DNA of 64,000 nucleotides from an uncultured Prevotellaceae bacterium (lineage in GTDB: Bacteria; Bacteroidota; Bacteroidia; Bacteroidales; Bacteroidaceae), in the NCBI GenBank assembly GCA_902800185.1, contig CADCDK010000004.1, positions 62,001 to 126,000 on the forward strand, in the 5' to 3' direction. The notes under the pieces are model-generated. The model made no database searches. It was not told the origin of the DNA and saw only the letters and a program-made list of their open reading frames with translations. Positions 61,634 through 64,000 of this stretch are shown piece after piece (position 1 is the stretch's first letter; each line of letters starts with the position of its first letter). The translations under genes and the position numbers were made by a program.

Positions 61634-62788
61634 ATGAAAACGATCGGGTTTGATGCCAAGCGCATCGTAAGAAACGGCACAGGACTGGGCAGCTATTCGC
61701 GCACGCTGGTCAACTCGTTGTCAGCACTGCCCTGCGATATGCAACTACGGTTGTACACACCCGACATGGGACGCGACGACCTGCGACAGCAGATCGAAAT
61801 GCGACAAGGAGTGGAATTTGTGTACCCGACGAACATCCCTTTACAAAGCAAAGGACTCATTGCCCGTGTGCGCCGCGATTGGTGGCGCACACGTGGCATT
61901 GTGAAAGACCTGCAACGTGACGGCATCGGCATTTATCATGGACTCTCTGGCGAACTTCCCGTAGGCTTGAAGAAGGCCGGCATCAAAGGAGTTGTAACCA
62001 TCCACGACCTCATCTTCCTGCGACACCCCGAATATTATCATCCCTGGGACGTGGCCATCTACCGGCATAAGTTCCACGCGACACTGCGCGAAGCCTGTCG
62101 GGTGGTTGCCATCAGTGAATGCACGAAACGTGATATCCTGGCGTATGGTGACTTCCCGGAAGACCACATAGACCTGATCTATCAAAGCTGTGGCACACGC
62201 TTCAAGATGAGGTGTACGGAGGAGAAAAAGCAGGAGGTGAAGGAACGCTACAACCTGCCGGAACGCTTCATCCTGAACGTTGGAACCATTGAAGAACGCA
62301 AGAACGCTTTCCTGGCCGTGAAAGCCTTGCAGCACTTGCCGCAAGACGTGGCTTTAGTCATCGTGGGTCGCACCACGCCCTATGCCGAGAAAGTCATAAA
62401 ACCCTATATCCAGAAAAACAAACTGGAGGAAAGGGTCATCATCCTGCACGGCATACCCAATGAAGACCTGCCCGCCATCTATCAACGGGCTGAATGCTTC
62501 GTCTATCCCTCGCGCTACGAAGGCTTCGGCATTCCCATCATCGAAGCCGTGCAAAGCCAACTGCCCGTCATCGCGGCAACAGGGTCATGTCTGGAAGAAG
62601 CGGGAGGCCCGGACAACCTCTATGTGTCGCCCGACGACGACCAGGGCATGGCAAATGCCATATTACACTCCATGAAAGGAGCGGAAGGACGAAAACAACG
62701 CATTGAAAACAGCATCCAATACGTGCAACGGTTTGAAAACAGCAACGTGGCACAACAGATGCTCGACCTCTATACCAACCTGTTATAA
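61634..62788 (+). CDS. Glycosyltransferase family 4 protein
   Basis: This 384-residue GT-B enzyme starts with [20 protein letters not shown], the usual glycine-rich acceptor loop, and has [18 protein letters not shown] and [16 protein letters not shown], the GT4 donor motif with its Glu residues. It should add a sugar, often mannose-like, to a surface glycan or lipid-linked acceptor. It starts 21 bp after metG and ends 16 bp before the ATPase gene, probably by read-through from the synthetase operon. Its pathway is unknown. Confidence 0.9.
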   Translation: MKTIGFDAKRIVRNGTGLGSYSRTLVNSLSALPCDMQLRLYTPDMGRDDLRQQIEMRQGVEFVYPTNIPLQSKGLIARVRRDWWRTRGIVKDLQRDGIGIYHGLSGELPVGLKKAGIKGVVTIHDLIFLRHPEYYHPWDVAIYRHKFHATLREACRVVAISECTKRDILAYGDFPEDHIDLIYQSCGTRFKMRCTEEKKQEVKERYNLPERFILNVGTIEERKNAFLAVKALQHLPQDVALVIVGRTTPYAEKVIKPYIQKNKLEERVIILHGIPNEDLPAIYQRAECFVYPSRYEGFGIPIIEAVQSQLPVIAATGSCLEEAGGPDNLYVSPDDDQGMANAILHSMKGAEGRKQRIENSIQYVQRFENSNVAQQMLDLYTNLL

Positions 62789-62804
62789 ATACGACAACCT
62801 ATAC

Positions 62805-64000
62805 ATGCTCATCAAGACCTATTGTGCGGCTGTCAATGGACTTGAAGTGACCACCGTCACAATCGAAGTAAACCTAAACATAGGAGTGCTGTATCACTTC
62901 ACCGGACTCGGCGACACCGCCGTGAAAGAAGGACGCACCCGCATTGCATCCGCACTGCAACAAATTGGATATAAGTTCCCGCATGGTGACATCACGGTGA
63001 ACATGGCACCTGCCGACCTCCGCAAGGAAGGGTCTTCTTTCGACCTTCCCCTCGCCATTGCATTGCTGGCTGCCAACGGAAGTATCGAATGTGAAGACCT
63101 GGAACGATACATGTTCGTGGGCGAACTGGGACTCGACGGCAGGCTCTTGCCCGTCCGGGGCGCACTGCCGATTGCCATCAAAGCTCGCGCGGAACACTTC
63201 AAGGGTCTCATCGTACCTGCACAAAACGTGCGTGAGGCGGCGGTGGTCAACAATCTGGATGTCTATGGCATGGAGAACCTGTTGGATGTCATCAACTTCC
63301 TCTCTGGAAAACAGCAGTTTGAGCCTACCCGTATCGACACACGAAAGGAGTTCTACGAGCAGCAAAGCCGCTATGAGTTGGACTTTGCGGAGGTTCGCGG
63401 ACAGGAGAGTGTGAAGCGTGCTTTGGAAGTTGCCGCTGCGGGCGGACATAATATCGCGATGATTGGACCTCCCGGGTCAGGCAAGTCCATGATGGCGAAG
63501 CGACTCCCCAGCATCCTGCCGCCCCTCTCCTTGGCAGAAAGTCTGGAGACCACACAGATCCATAGCGTTGCGGGAAAGCTGGGACGTGACATCTCGCTGA
63601 TCTCACAGCGCCCCTTCCGCGCACCTCATCACACCATCTCGCAAGTGGCATTGGTGGGAGGTGGAGGTTCTCCACAGCCCGGCGAAATCTCGTTGGCACA
63701 CAATGGCGTCCTCTTCTGCGATGAGCTGCCGGAGTTCAACAAACAGACGTTGGAGGTTCTGCGTCAACCTTTGGAGGATCGCAAGATAACCATCGCACGT
63801 GCCAAATACAGCATCGAATATCCTGCCTCGTTCATGTTCGTGGCCTCCATGAATCCCTGTCCCTGTGGCTACTATGGAGATCCTACCCACCACTGCGTCT
63901 GCACCCCCGGTCAGATACAGCGCTATATGAACAAGATCAGTGGCCCCCTGCTCGACCGTATCGACATCCATTGCGAGATTCAAGCCGTACCCTTCTCAGC
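62805..64000 (+). CDS. YifB/ComM-type Mg-chelatase-like ATPase (partial, runs off the end)
   Basis: The frame opens with ATG at 62805 and is still open at the window end after 398 codons. The N-terminal ChlI-like domain contains [20 protein letters not shown] and [19 protein letters not shown]. The AAA domain has [20 protein letters not shown] (Walker A), [34 protein letters not shown] (Walker B), and [20 protein letters not shown], a Cys-rich segment typical of the family. ComM is a hexameric helicase that helps branch migration during natural transformation in some bacteria. The C-terminal domain lies beyond the window. Confidence 0.93.
   Translation, partial: MLIKTYCAAVNGLEVTTVTIEVNLNIGVLYHFTGLGDTAVKEGRTRIASALQQIGYKFPHGDITVNMAPADLRKEGSSFDLPLAIALLAANGSIECEDLERYMFVGELGLDGRLLPVRGALPIAIKARAEHFKGLIVPAQNVREAAVVNNLDVYGMENLLDVINFLSGKQQFEPTRIDTRKEFYEQQSRYELDFAEVRGQESVKRALEVAAAGGHNIAMIGPPGSGKSMMAKRLPSILPPLSLAESLETTQIHSVAGKLGRDISLISQRPFRAPHHTISQVALVGGGGSPQPGEISLAHNGVLFCDELPEFNKQTLEVLRQPLEDRKITIARAKYSIEYPASFMFVASMNPCPCGYYGDPTHHCVCTPGQIQRYMNKISGPLLDRIDIHCEIQAVPFS

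Noticed and set aside
1-64000. tRNA, rRNA, CRISPR arrays, insertion sequences, prophage or conjugation genes
   Set aside because: I looked in all intergenic stretches and found no clover-leaf sequence, spaced direct repeats, transposase motifs or phage proteins.

Overview
The window looks like a chromosomal piece of a Bacteroidales bacterium, most likely Prevotella or a close relative (Prevotellaceae). The evidence is the gene families (DUF6029 barrel, Omp28-like lipoprotein, fimbrillin-like lipoprotein, BspA-type repeat remnant, hybrid two-component sensor, GH43/GH32 enzymes, glutaminyl cyclase), the short C-terminal tails resembling type IX secretion signals, and promoters that fit the Bacteroidetes pattern TTG-N19/20-TAnnTTTG. 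I see no rRNA, tRNA, CRISPR array, insertion sequence or phage gene.

Layout. 1-7174 (minus strand): an AAA+ ATPase; an operon of an Lrp-type regulator, a C26-M19 peptidase fusion and a glutaminyl cyclase; then three FKBP isomerases in a row. 7350-8048: a sirtuin. 8072-11566 (minus): a nucleotide-sugar triad (dehydratase, aminotransferase, CBS-nucleotidyltransferase). 11661-14216 (minus): a TonB-dependent receptor preceded by a small Cys/His-rich membrane protein, probably for metal uptake. 14683-20345 (plus): two glycosyltransferases, a phosphoethanolamine-transferase-like enzyme and a His-tailed P1B ATPase. 20388-23026: a histidine phosphatase and MiaB. 23077-31760: a tight envelope operon (MsbA-like exporter, two tandem LtaS-like enzymes, a glycosyltransferase, an LpxL-like acyltransferase, a papain-like lipoprotein).

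31855-48290 is the most unusual part. One promoter, placed directly after three 31-bp tandem repeats, and one strong terminator enclose eight genes with no gap over about 40 bp: a TlpA-like thioredoxin, a DUF6029 barrel, an Omp28-like CxxC lipoprotein, a small secreted protein, a 3478-residue secreted multidomain protein, a lipoprotein that appears to share a repeated module with that giant protein, a fimbrillin-like lipoprotein, and a 58-residue peptide. I read it as a candidate surface-assembly system.

48.6-54.9 kb is a zone of gene decay: an AlbA_2-type gene with an internal deletion, a fructan-utilisation locus in which the sensor half of a hybrid two-component protein is joined to the back half of a GH32 enzyme (the fructose transporter and fructokinase downstream are intact), and the tail of a BspA-type protein. 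54918-64000 holds a GH43 enzyme, a small membrane protein with a LolA-like protein, cysS, metG, a glycosyltransferase and a ComM/YifB-type ATPase cut by the window end. Degenerate 7-bp direct repeats occur at several places, both between genes and in frame within genes.
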